Shown here one piece after another: positions 45,426 through 54,352 of a DNA stretch of 64,000 nucleotides. The stretch spans positions 339,650,256 through 339,714,255 of the forward strand of contig JAUMIR010000003.1 in assembly GCA_030847615.1 (NCBI GenBank). The letters run 5' to 3'. The stretch comes from Gambelia wislizenii (lineage: Eukaryota; Chordata; Lepidosauria; Squamata; Crotaphytidae). Numbering within the stretch: position 1 is the stretch's first letter; the number at the start of each line of letters is the position of its first letter. The translations under genes and the position numbers were made by a program. Below the pieces are notes generated by a model, which was given only the letters and a program-made list of their open reading frames with translations, made no database searches and was not told where the DNA came from.

Positions 45426-46245
45426 TGTAAATAAACAGAACACAAAGATTACTGCACAATTCCTGATGTCTGTTCTGGCTTTAGGAAGATTTTGTCTGTA
45501 GAGAATTACACTTCTTTTTCCTATGCAGAAACACATGTTCTGTGCAGAAATTATCTATACATAGTTTTGCCATGAAGAAATACAAGTACACTTTCTCTGC
45601 AGAAATATGTGTGGGGTTTTTTTTGTATGCAGAAATAGACTTTATGTGTAGAAAACATGTTTTCTGTGCAGAAATATTTTTTCTGCCAAAATACACATAG
45701 TTTTTCTGTGCAGAAAAGACATTTCTATGCTGAAAAACTACATGGGCATTTCTGCACAGACAAACACTGCCTATTAAGTACAAAGAATCTTGCAGTAGCC
45801 TTGTGGCTGCCCATATACTTCCCAATGAGGTTCCCCAGGTATCAGGAAACCTTTTCTCAGCTGAGAAATGTATACCAAATGAATATTCTTTCCATCCCTA
45901 AATTAGACACATGCTTGAGAAGGAAAGGAGTATGTGGAAATTAAAATACAAAAAGGGTAAACATTGATGATTATCTTAGCAGTGGTGGTTTAAAACAGTA
46001 GTTGGGAGGTAGCATAGACATGCAACAAAAATAAAAGATTGTCATGTCTATGGCAATGAAAAGCCTTTATTCAATCTGAGTGAAAACCCTACCCCCCTTA
46101 TCTTATCTGATAGGTTTTTGTATTCCTAAAAGCCACCCTATTAAGTCACACAATAAACTTCATAACTGGGTGAGAATTTGAAACCAGGTCCCCCAGTTCC
46201 AGTCAAAATTCAGTTGAATTTCTCTAGCATATTGCTTTTTACTTG
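45426..46245. other. Unassigned DNA with a motif cluster
   Basis: Outside the cluster at 45500-45770 nothing is recognised. Confidence 0.45.
45500..45770. repeat. Degenerate array of a self-complementary motif
   Basis: 'ttctgtgcagaaa' and close variants occur at least eight times at irregular 25-45 bp spacing, for example near 45538, 45590, 45628, 45662 and 45705. The motif is itself a near-palindrome. A looser set occurs at 22590-22870. Confidence 0.6.
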
Positions 46246-46478
46246 ATGTTGTGTGCCTTCAAATCATTTCTGACTTATGGAGACCATAAGGTGAACATAA
46301 CATGGGTTTTTCTTGGCAGAATTTGTTTGGAGGAGGTTTTCTCTAGCCTTCTTCTGAGGCTGAGAGGAGGATGTGGCTTACCCAGGGTTATCCAGTGGGT
46401 TTTCATGGCTTAGTGGGATTCAAACCCTGGTCTCCAGAGTCCCAGTCCAACACTCAAACCACTACATCAAGCTTGCTT
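46246..46478 (-). mobile_element. tRNA-derived SINE, full length
   Basis: The minus-strand head at 46478 has 'gatgtagtggtttgagtgtt', a clear B box 'agggtttgaatccc' near 46420, the complete body and 'tgaaggcacacaacatc' at 46246. Confidence 0.92.
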
Positions 46479-46483
46479 GTTTG

Positions 46484-46600
46484 ACTACAAGGCCCATTAT
46501 CCATTGCCCACATAGCCAATACTGATGCTGGTCAGAGATGACAACGTTTGTAGTCTAGCACACCTAGAGAGCGGCAGGTTGAAGAAGACTGCATTGGGCC
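46484..46600. mobile_element. Palindromic MITE type III
   Basis: 'gactacaaggcccattatcc' faces 'gatgacaacgtttgtagtc', followed by 'gagagcggcaggttgaaga'. About 115 bp. Confidence 0.6.
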
Positions 46601-47191
46601 ATCCTGATCCTAAATCAATGAGCAATACAGGAGAGACTAATGTAAACATGGCATTAGGTAATTCTGTATTCTTGGTTAAATGTTTAAAAAATAAGCACAA
46701 TTATTATATGTTCTTAAGGCAAGGGTCTGATAGGGAAAGATTGCTTTAATAAAGGAAATAAGCTCTTATTGAGTTAAGCTTAATAAGCTCTTTTGTCAAT
46801 TAAGAAAGAACATAAAACTCAACTACATGCAATTTTGAGTGCAACAGGAGCAGATCTTAACAGCCAACTTGGAGCCAAATGTACGCCGCCTTAAAAAACC
46901 AACAACAATCAACAACCATTAGGTAATTTATAGAAAACTCTCCTTCAACTAGAATCTGCCTCAATATTGGTGTAGTTCATTCGTAGCATTTATTTTGTAG
47001 TTATGTTTGTTGGGCTTTTAAATGACTTCCTTGCTAAAATGGAATCAGAATATCAAAGACATCACTGACATGTTTGTTTACAGGATTCGGGTTTGCATTT
47101 ACCTTGGAAAAGCAGCTGGGAAACAGCACATCAAAGGAAAAGGGGTCCTCTGCCTATTTTCTGCCTGAAATAAAACAAAGGTATGAAAGTG
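46601..47191. other. Unassigned, repeat-poor DNA
   Basis: No repeat, exon or microsatellite recognised up to the (TTG)n tail of the next SINE. Confidence 0.45.
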
Positions 47192-47309
47192 ATTGTTGTT
47201 GTTGTTGTTGTGTCTTAGAGTTGTGTGACCCTAAGGTGAACCTTTCATGAGGTTTTCCCTAGCAAGATTTGTTCAGAGGGGGTTTGCGATTGCTGTTCTC
47301 TGAAGCTAA

Positions 47310-47519
47310 GGAGATTTTCACACGGCTAAAATATCCCCTGGAGAAATGCCTGATATGCCGTCGTCCTCACGCTGTGTTTTTTCTTCCCTCTTCAGTAATA
47401 TTTTACTAACGGGAGTTCAGGAGAGGGAACTGGGTGTGCGAACCGCGGCACTGCTTCCAGGACAGAAATATTTCTGTCCCAATTTCTCCGGGGGATATTT
47501 TAGCTGTGTGAAAATCTCC
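47310..47519. mobile_element. Harbinger-like MITE with TAA duplication
   Basis: 210 bp with inverted termini of about 30 bp beginning GGAGATTTTCACACGGCTAA. TAA flanks it at 47307-47309 and 47520-47522. The CpG content is high for the window, which suggests a recent insertion. The termini match 36472-37108. Confidence 0.88.
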
Positions 47520-47586
47520 TAAGTGTGCATTGCCTAAGGTCATCCAGTGGGTTTCCATAGATAAATGGGGATTTGCATTCTGGTCA

Positions 47587-47812
47587 AATGCTGTAAAGGC
47601 ACAACATCCTGTCTGATCTTGGAAGCTAAGCAGTTTTGGTTCTGGTTAGTATTTGGATGGGAGACCACTAACGAATACCAGGTGCTGTGGGCTATATTTC
47701 AGAGGAAAGAACTGGCAGAGGAAAGAACTTTTCTTTTCTTTTCTTTCTTTCTTTCTTTTTTTTTTTTTTTTTTTGCAAATATTTTATTAGTGAAATACAC
47801 ACACACACACTT
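47587..47812 (+). mobile_element. 5S rRNA-derived SINE fragment with (CTTT)n/T run
   Basis: 'gtctgatcttggaagctaag', then 'ctggttagtatttggatggg', 'agaccactaacgaatacc' match 5S box A to box C and beyond. The body stops after 'cagaggaaagaactggcag'. A pyrimidine tract fills 47733-47778, then (AC)n near 47800. Confidence 0.8.
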
Positions 47813-47850
47813 CCGGAGTCTAGTCCAACGCTCAAACCAATACAGCACAC

Positions 47851-48289
47851 ATGAAAGTGATTGCTGAGTACAATTTACCATCTTCTCCATCACTTTAGGG
47901 CCTCTGTGCCTTTGACAAGCATTGGAAAAAGGGAGAAGTGTTCAATTGGTGAATGTTTCTCTCATCATTGGCTCTCATGCTTGTGTAAGCTTCACCTGTT
48001 AAAGGCATAGGAGCCCTGAGAGAAGAAACAAGATGACAGTCCTACTGGTAAGCAGTCCAGGAGATGGAGGCTGTTATTCTTCCAGAAAAGAAATGCTTCC
48101 TTGCCATTAACAAATGGCATCTTGGAGCTATGGGCCTGTTGAGACAGCTCCTCTTTCATATCTACAACCCTCTTTTCAATTTGTGGCTTCAACACCTCTG
48201 ATCCAGGTAAAAAAAATCATTATGTGCTCCTGTGGAGCTGCGCAAGATCGCAAGCTGGGCTGTGCATTACATGATGAATGCATATCTGT
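47851..48289. other. Unassigned DNA
   Basis: No recognised feature. Confidence 0.4.
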
Positions 48290-48422
48290 GATGGGTTGGG
48301 GCCAAAACTGATGAAGAAAAATGAAGGGCATTCTCAGTGGTTGTACCAAAACTTTGGAATTCTTTGTCCTGAAATGTTGAGCTGACTCTGTCTTTAATTA
48401 TGTGTTATTGTAAGATGAAGAC
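48290..48422 (+). mobile_element. L2 LINE, part before the Ty3/gypsy insertion
   Basis: Decayed L2 C-terminal coding DNA ('gggcattctcagtggttgtaccaaaactttggaattc' corresponds to the AFSVV.P.LWNSL block). The element resumes at 51063 with 'cttcctgttcagacaggctttt'. Confidence 0.65.
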
Positions 48423-48775
48423 TGTGATGTACCAAGCACACACGCTCACATTCAATCAATAAATTTCTTTATTGGCAAGGATTCGTGTGTCAGGAACATA
48501 GAACTAAGCCGAAACTGAATACAGCTAGAGCAAACCCCCAGATAAACCCCACAGCATGAGAAAGGCCTTTAGGGAGGATAGATGCCTCCCTCTCAGGGTG
48601 GCTTGCCTCTGGACGATCTGACCTTGAGCAGCTGTGGAGAGAAAACGTTCCCAGGCCAACAAGGCGGGCTGGCCTTTCTCCAAAACTCCAGAGGCCTAGG
48701 CAAGGGAAGCAGCCTCATGTCAGGATCCTCCATGAATTCCACTCCAATTCCCAGAATTCAGGGATGAGCCTGACA
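48423..48775 (-). mobile_element. 3' LTR of the chromovirus
   Basis: 353 bp, TG...CA on either strand. AATAAA on the minus strand at 48468-48473. By eye it differs from the other LTR at seven positions and one C-run indel. Two of the seven are at former CpG sites. A G-rich purine stretch precedes it in the minus sense near 48790-48810. Confidence 0.95.
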
Positions 48776-48806
48776 TACTGCCCACCTGAAGAGAAATCCC
48801 CCCTTT

Positions 48807-49073
48807 TTAGCCTGGCTTATCAAGAAAGCGGGCATGGAACTTTCGTAATAAGCGCGGAGCATTCACATGTTCACAACTAACCCATTCGGCATGTCCTAAC
48901 GGCAAATGTTTCCATTTAACCAAGTATTGCAAAGCCCCCCTTTGAACCCGAGAGTCCAATACTTCAGAAATTTCAAAATGCTTGTGGTTGTTGACCAGGA
49001 TAGGACGGGGTGCAGGTCCCAGGTCTGGATGATGACCATATGGAGGGCACGCCGGCTTGAGCAAGCACAGCAT
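48807..49073 (-). pseudogene. Integrase C-terminus with chromodomain
   Basis: 88-codon minus-strand frame. The chromodomain is EISEVLDSR, then QYLVKWKHLPLGHAEWV (conserved aromatic and W-K-W pattern), then a C-terminal APRLLRKFHARF helix, as in integrases of vertebrate chromoviruses. It is cut off from any catalytic core, and its ATG is simply the first Met after the deletion. In intact elements the domain steers integration to particular chromatin (family knowledge). It is not a host CBX gene, since LTRs enclose it. Confidence 0.85.
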
Positions 49074-49216
49074 CCTGGCACCCTTCGGGGTTAGCCCACG
49101 CTCGGGTGCTTAGTAGGGCGGGCTGGAGCCATTTCCCGCCGGCTCCACGTCAGAAGAGTAAGATCCGCTGTCATCTGGTTCTTCCCCACGCGACTCCCCC
49201 GCCGCGTGGCCTGGTA

Positions 49217-50344
49217 TCAAGGCCCGTACTGCTGCTTTAGGCTTGGGCTTGAGTGGGGCCTCGACGTCAATGACCTTCCTTCGCTCTGCTGAGGCTTCTC
49301 AGCTGCAGCTGGTTCCCGAGGGCTCCTCTCCGGGCATTCAGCTATGCAATGGCCCCCTTTTCCACAGTGCAGGTACAAGCCTTTTCTCATCCTTCGCTCC
49401 TGCTCCGACTCTCCTGTCGTGGTTCCCCCTGGGCGGGCCGCTTTACCTTTCTTTCCGGTAGACCTGGTGGTCTTCCCCTTGGATCCTTGCTGGCGCCGAG
49501 CCAGCTTGATGCTCTGTCTCAGCATCTCCAGTTCTCTGGCAAGCCGTACCCACCCCAAGAGGGTCTCGGGGTTCCCCTGGAACAAGGCCCATTCGAGGAT
49601 GTCTGCGTTCAGGCCATCCTGGAATAACTGCACCTTTATGGCCTCCATCCAGTCGAGCACCTGACTGGCCAGGTGGCGGAATTCAGTGGCATACTCCCCC
49701 ACGGTCTTCGAATCTTGCTTCAGTTGCCTGAGATCCGCCCGGGCCCTTCTCACTCTCAGGGGGTCTTCAAATTGGGCCCACAAAGCTAGCAGGAACTCAT
49801 GGAAGTTTCCTAGTTCTGGGGCTCCCATATCATAAAGCCCCAACAACCACTGCGCCGCCTCTCCCTCTAGCTGGTTGGACACATACTGCAACTTCTCAGC
49901 CTCCGTCTGGAACTCCTCATCCCACTGGGACATAAACCCCACCACCTGGGTCAGGAAGTATGGAAGCTTCGCCGCATCTCCATCAAAGGTCACCTTTAAG
50001 TCTCGGTGCTTTAGGCCCCGGGGTCTTTCCCGTGGCTCAATCGGTCCAGCCCCTCCAGGGGGGACTAGTCCAGGAGCCGGCAGGCCAGGGACCTCAGCAG
50101 GCACGGCAGGGTCCCCTGCTCCAGGCGCCAGGGCGGCCGCTGGTTGAGCTTGGGGAGGCTGGGCCCCTCCAGGGGCGGGTGGTGGCTGTGGCAACCTCTG
50201 CAGGATCTCTAGGAGGCTCGTTTGCATCACCCCCATTTGCTGCTTCAACTGCTGGACCTCAGCTCCTACTTCAGCCAGCGAAAACTGCACCCCGGCTCTC
50301 GGTGCCCCTCGGCCAGGGGCCTGTCCCACTGATGGGACAGGCAT
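49217..50344 (-). CDS. gag: Gag polyprotein of the Ty3/gypsy element
   Basis: An uninterrupted 375-codon frame. Residues 1-40 include a coiled-coil-like VQQLKQQM segment. About 60-105 is Pro/Ala-rich, and 110-260 is the retrotransposon capsid domain (KVTFDGDAAKLPYFL, FMSQWDEEF, AAQWLLGLY, EYATEFRHLA). Around 310-340 lies a zinc knuckle, LHCGKGGHCIAEC, whose first cysteine is replaced by Tyr. Capsid packages element RNA. Upstream the frame is open past the Met, and a second frame at 50356-50649 looks like the true N-terminus, so an indel near 50350 has split the gene. The sequence is CpG-rich, unlike its flanks. Confidence 0.85.
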   Translation of the reverse strand: MPVPSVGQAPGRGAPRAGVQFSLAEVGAEVQQLKQQMGVMQTSLLEILQRLPQPPPAPGGAQPPQAQPAAALAPGAGDPAVPAEVPGLPAPGLVPPGGAGPIEPRERPRGLKHRDLKVTFDGDAAKLPYFLTQVVGFMSQWDEEFQTEAEKLQYVSNQLEGEAAQWLLGLYDMGAPELGNFHEFLLALWAQFEDPLRVRRARADLRQLKQDSKTVGEYATEFRHLASQVLDWMEAIKVQLFQDGLNADILEWALFQGNPETLLGWVRLARELEMLRQSIKLARRQQGSKGKTTRSTGKKGKAARPGGTTTGESEQERRMRKGLYLHCGKGGHCIAECPERSPREPAAAEKPQQSEGRSLTSRPHSSPSLKQQYGP

Positions 50345-50355
50345 TCCTCCCAGCT

Positions 50356-50649
50356 TCAGTCGCCTAGCCAGGGCCAGCTGGCTCCCAGGGCCATTCCAAC
50401 TCCTCGCTCGGGAGTGCTGGAGAGTGGCAAGCTGCCCCTCCCCAGGGCTTGCTTGGCTCCCAGCTCCATTAGGTCAAAGGGATGAGTAAACCTCCCAGCC
50501 CTCCAGCGGGTCCAGCTCACGTCTTCTTCAGGAGCTCCTGCAACATCCCCCGACATGCCGGCCCCCTCCTCCGGGGCACCGGCTCCCTGGTCGCCACTTG
50601 CAGCCAGGTCTTTCTCCATCTGGGTTCCAGCCTCCGCGTCTTCCAACAT
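50356..50649 (-). pseudogene. Gag N-terminal segment, frameshifted
   Basis: A 97-codon minus-strand frame begins with Met 54 bp inside the 5' LTR and is acidic and Gly/Ala-rich. It ends in a stop 11 bp before the Met of the 375-codon frame. Position and composition suggest it is the start of gag displaced by an indel. No catalytic motif. Confidence 0.6.
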
Positions 50650-50703
50650 TGTGGGTAAAACCTCTCAAAAAGGATTAGGTATTGAAAAGGAGTTTCAGCT
50701 TAC
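50650..50703 (-). other. Leader and primer-binding region
   Basis: In the minus sense the bases after the 5' LTR read 'gtaagctgaaactcctttt'. I do not recognise the complement of a particular tRNA 3' end. Confidence 0.4.
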
Positions 50704-51057
50704 TGTGATGTACCAAGCACACACGCTCACATTCAATCAATAAATTTCTTTATTGGCAAGGATTTGTGTGTCAGGAACATAGAACTAAGCCAAAACTGAA
50801 TACAGCTAGAGCAAACCCCCCAGATAAACCCCACAGCGTGAGAAAGGCCTTTAGGGAGGATAGATGCCTCCCTCTCAGGGTGGCTTGCCTCTGGACGATC
50901 TGACCTTGAGCCGCTGTGGAGAGAAAACGCTCCCAGGCCAACAAGGCGGGCTGGCCTCTCTCCAAAACTCCAGAGGCCTAGGCAAGGGAAGCAGCCTCAT
51001 GTCAGGATCCTCCATGAATTCCACTCCAATTCCCAGAATTCAGGGATGAGCATGACA
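50704..51057 (-). mobile_element. 5' LTR of the chromovirus
   Basis: 354 bp, about 98% identical to the 3' LTR by hand comparison. In the minus sense it starts TGTCATGCTCATCCCTGAAT and ends ...CATCACA. It would carry the element promoter and polyadenylation signal. Confidence 0.95.
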
Positions 51058-51062
51058 AAGAC

Positions 51063-51235
51063 CTTCCTGTTCAGACAGGCTTTTGCTTCTTGGGGTTTAA
51101 TACAATATTGTATTTTTATTATGCTCTTATTATGTATTATAATTTTTGAATTTTATTTCTTTCATTATTTTTATTGTATTGCTTTTATTGTTTTATTTTG
51201 CATTGAGTTTATTTCAGAATCATAGAATCATAGCG
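51063..51235 (+). mobile_element. L2 LINE, part after the Ty3/gypsy insertion
   Basis: 'cttcctgttcagacaggcttttgcttcttgg' is the L2 ORF end, followed by an AT-rich UTR. Short CR1-like 'agaatcatagaatcatag' closes it at 51222-51235. Confidence 0.65.
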
Positions 51236-51356
51236 CTTAAAACAACACTTGGGTGGGTTTCCCACCATTAAACAAAGGATACTGTGATTTCGCTGTTGTC
51301 ACTAATGGCTGAGATATTTGAATTGATCCGTTTATGACAACCTTCATATTGTGGTA

Positions 51357-52175
51357 CAGTTGTCCCTTCATATTAATGGGGGTTAGGGGCGCAAGACCTC
51401 CGCGAATATGAAAAAAAGCAAATAAAAATAGGCCTCCTGGACCTCCGTCACTACCGCCATTCCCGCGCCTTGTGCTGTGTGCCCCTTCCCCCATGCCCTT
51501 CTGGACCTTCTCCGCCACCACTGCCACCTTTCCTGTACCTCATGCCACTCGCCCCTCCCCCACACCTTCTCTGCTGCCGCTGCCACCATTCCTGTGCCTC
51601 GTGCTGTGTGCCCCATCACCTCTGTGCCCTCCTGGACCTTCTCCGCCACTGCTACCACCATTCCTGTGCCTCATGCCACTCGCCTCTTTCCTCCACGCCC
51701 TCTCAGACCAGGAGGAGGGCATGGAGGGGGAGGGGGGAGTGGCACAAGGCATGGGAATGGTGGCAGCAGCAGTGGCCTAGGAGAGTGGGGGGGGGAAGGG
51801 GCACGCAGTGTGTGGTGCAGGAATGGTTGCAGAGATAGCGGAGAAGGTCTGAGAGGGCACAGGGGAAGGGGCAAGTGGCGTGAGGCACAGGATGATGGTA
51901 GTGGCAGCGGAGAAGGTCTGGGAGGGCATGGGGGAAGACACCACCGCCATTCCCATGCCTCGCGCCATGTACCCCATCACCTCCGTGCCCTCCTAGGCTT
52001 CTACCCCCACCACTGACATGCCCCTGACACTGCCAAAGAGAGGGGGCAGAAGCGATCTGGCCTTGTCCCCTTCCCTTTCACACCCCCACAGGGCCATGGG
52101 TGAAGGGGAGGAGAAGCAAATCCACGAATAATCAAAACCACGAATGCCAAATCCGCAAATATGAAGGGACGACTG
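51357..52175. mobile_element. Tigger-like element carrying a minisatellite
   Basis: Flanked by TA at 51355-51356 and 52176-52177, ends 'cagttgtcccttcat' and 'atgaagggacgactg'. The 819-bp length is over three times that of its relative at 5672-5905. The extra DNA (about 51440-52010) is a GC-rich array of roughly 60-75-bp units ('gccaccattcctgtgcctc...'), with the middle units inverted. Frames of up to 179 codons here are array artefacts. Confidence 0.88.
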
Positions 52176-52199
52176 TATAGGAGAGGTGTGAGGAGAGGC

Positions 52200-52827
52200 T
52201 GTCATGCCCTGTCTCTCAGAGGAAACTGAGGAAGAATCTGAAAGCTTGGATAGCATACCTGAGCTAGAGCAGAGTGACCAGAAGCCACCACACGCTGAGC
52301 AATAGAGTGTCCAACAGCTACAAGTCTCTGAGAGACAGCATGGCCAGCAGGCTCATTCATCTGAGCAACCGAATATTCCACAGCCACAAACCCCAGAGGA
52401 ACAGGATACAGGCTTATCCAGTTTCACTTAGTGTCATCAAGAGAAGGAATTTCTTTGACACTCAGAGATTAAATAGGAAGCAGGAAGCAATTAGAAAACA
52501 GCTGCGAGACTCAGCTGGACCATAAATAACCAGCACCTCCTCCAGAAGAGCATGGCTAACAACCTGCCTGTTTGGCTGAAAGCCATGCCAGAGTGTGATT
52601 CTTGACTGACTACCTGCTATTTTGAACCCTGCCTTTGCCTTTGTAACTTTGTCTCTGGATTACCCTTTTGGGCTGTTTGCTCGGCTTCCTATCTCTCTGT
52701 ATTTGATTCCTGGACTGGACTGCATTTGCTTTCAGTGCTGGTAAGCTGAATAGACTCAGCTACTCCCTTCGAACTGCGAAAGCTGATTTATTGGGTCTCT
52801 GCAGCCTGCTCTGAGAAATATAGGACA
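52200..52827 (+). mobile_element. Solo LTR, 628 bp
   Basis: Starts TGTCATGCCCTG and ends TATAGGACA, bounded by GAGGC at 52195-52199 and 52828-52832. 'ccataaataacc' near 52520 could be the TATA region. The TGTCATG start resembles the chromovirus LTR. No internal region remains, consistent with LTR-LTR recombination. Orientation is inferred. Confidence 0.88.
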
Positions 52828-53112
52828 GAGGCATTCTGGGGATAATGATTCCGGTAACTGGTTTGCTTGTGAGGAATGATTCATTGCCAATGCATCCAAG
52901 AGGGGATTAGTACATACTTTGGTGATGGTGTTGTTTACTGGGGGCACTACTTAATCCTATCTTGGCCATGTCTGTTGGTATTTTTCCATGACATCTTTGT
53001 TTAAGTCCTGGTGACCTCCACCTGACCACACTTTTGTTCCACCCTGGTCTACTTAGACCTCGTGAAGTGTCTTAATATAGAGAGGGGGTGTAAGGTGCGG
53101 CAACACACAACT

Positions 53113-53190
53113 CTCAGTCACCCTGCTGGCTGGGGGATTCTGGGAGTTGTGTTCTTTAAAAAACCTCCCAACTTCTGAGAAGCTGTGGTT
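53113..53190. mobile_element. Type III MITE arm
   Basis: 'ggctgggggattctgggagttgtg' as in other type III copies. Only one arm present. Confidence 0.45.
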
Positions 53191-54067
53191 GCCAATATCT
53201 GTTTCTGCTATAAATGCATTTCCAGAGGAACCTCTGGACTACTACAGGCAACTAATGTAGGTAAACATGGGCGCAAAATGCATGCAGCTATAGTCTGCAC
53301 TATTGCTTTGGAAGTGCTTTTGGCTGTTTTCAGTACAAAAAAGTAGTACATGGATAGAATCAGCTGTATCAAACAGTAGCCAGATGCAAAGAAAATCAGA
53401 ATACAAAATGACATGCAAAGTTTCTAATTAGATGGTGAAAGAGCCTCCTGAGAATTCCCGTTATAATCTACCACAGCCCAGACCAGCAGACCAGCATTCT
53501 TGTGCATCATCACCTTAGCTCAAATATTGTGGACAGTTATAGCTAGTTTTACTTTGTGACTTTTGCTGCGAGATGAGATTGGCACAGAGCTTTCTGTCAT
53601 GGAGTGAGATCGTGGCCTACTGTGAATATATGAGCCGCAATTACCTTGCGTTCTTGTCTGCTACTTCCTGCCAACCCCACACTCACTGGGGACAGATCAG
53701 AGTTATTGCAAAGTGTAAGCATTAAAATTATTCTCAGACATGTTGTCAATAACTGGCACCAGCTTCTGCAAAGCAGTCTGCAGTTTTTAATCTGTCTGCT
53801 TCCCTTGGGGCCTTCCTCCCCCCCCCCACCAATAGAGTGATTAATAGGTTAACTATTATGTCTAATAAGAAAATCAAGTTGGGGAGGGCATGCAAAGAGA
53901 AGAAGGAAGAATGAGAAAGGGCTTGAACTCCCCCAAGGCAGTTTGAATGTTGAAGCTGCTGTACTGTGAAAAAACCTCATCAACCACAACTCTGGAAATA
54001 GAGCTCAAGACAGCCAAGAGCTCTGTTGCCCACCTTGTATGCAAAAGCCTACCTTCAACCACAGTCA
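53191..54067. other. Repeat-poor DNA, possible conserved noncoding element
   Basis: 53191-53800 has no recognised repeat and several long mixed-composition blocks, including 'tttctaattagatgg' and 'gacatgcaaagtttc' (homeodomain- and octamer-like). A C run is at 53818-53829. Conservation is untested. Confidence 0.3.
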
Positions 54068-54135
54068 TATTCTCTCTCTCTCTTCCTCTTTCTCTCTCAG
54101 TCTCAATCTCTGTCTCAGTCTCAATCTCTCTCTCT
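54068..54135. repeat. (CT)n-rich tract
   Basis: Imperfect CT repeats with the 12-mer 'agtctcaatctc' repeated near 54098 and 54116. Confidence 0.9.
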
Positions 54136-54352
54136 GGCTGCTGCCACACTGGAGAAATGATGCAGTTTGACACCTCTTTAACTATCTTGGCTCTATCCTA
54201 TGGAATCCTGGGATCTGCAGTTTGTTGTGGCACCAGAGCTGACAGAGAAGGCTAAATAGTTTATAAAACTACAAATCCCAAAATTCAATTGCATTGAGCC
54301 ATGACAGTTAAAGCAGTGCCAAACTGCATTATTTCTCCAGTGTGGCAGCAGC
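54136..54352. mobile_element. Palindromic MITE type II
   Basis: 217 bp with termini 'ggctgctgccacactgg' and 'ccagtgtggcagcagc'. Arms 'gatgcagtttgacacctc' and 'gtgccaaactgcattat' are complementary. The best preserved copy of its type. Confidence 0.88.

Larger units (their letters stand above)
47192..47850 (-). mobile_element. tRNA-derived SINE split by two insertions
   Basis: Three parts of one minus-strand SINE: 47192-47309 (tail and body), 47520-47586 (body) and about 47813-47850 (head, 'gtgttggactagact' in minus sense). A Harbinger-like MITE fills the first gap and a 5S-type SINE with a T-rich tract fills the second. Confidence 0.8.
48423..51057 (-). mobile_element. Ty3/gypsy chromovirus, internally deleted
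   Basis: A 2,635-bp element bounded by AAGAC at 48418-48422 and 51058-51062, with two LTRs and 1,928 bp between them. In the minus direction the order is 5' LTR, leader, gag, a short tail of integrase with a chromodomain, 3' LTR. Protease, reverse transcriptase, RNase H and most of integrase are absent, where a complete element would be about 5 kb or more. It inserted into an L2 end. It could move only with help from an intact relative. Confidence 0.93.
51237..53112 (-). mobile_element. LTR, older family, copy 3, with two insertions
   Basis: Three pieces align in order to 17990-18420: 51237-51354 ('gggtttcccaccattaaacaaagg'), 52178-52199 ('taggagaggtgtgagga') and 52828-53112 ('ggaatgattcattgccaatgc' through 'gtaaggtgcgg'). 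The gaps are a Tigger-like element and a solo LTR. Confidence 0.75.

Noticed and set aside
48807..49073. Host chromobox (CBX) gene exon
   Set aside because: The chromodomain is enclosed by LTRs and followed by an integrase-type C-terminus. No splice signals or other exons.
49960..50367. Plus-strand frames of 90-135 codons opposite gag
   Set aside because: They are antisense shadows of the GC-rich gag ORF without independent support.
51477..52016. Open frames of up to 179 codons, Cys/His/Pro-rich
   Set aside because: They lie wholly inside the inverted minisatellite of the Tigger-like element and appear in several frames and both strands, as expected from GC-rich tandem repeats.
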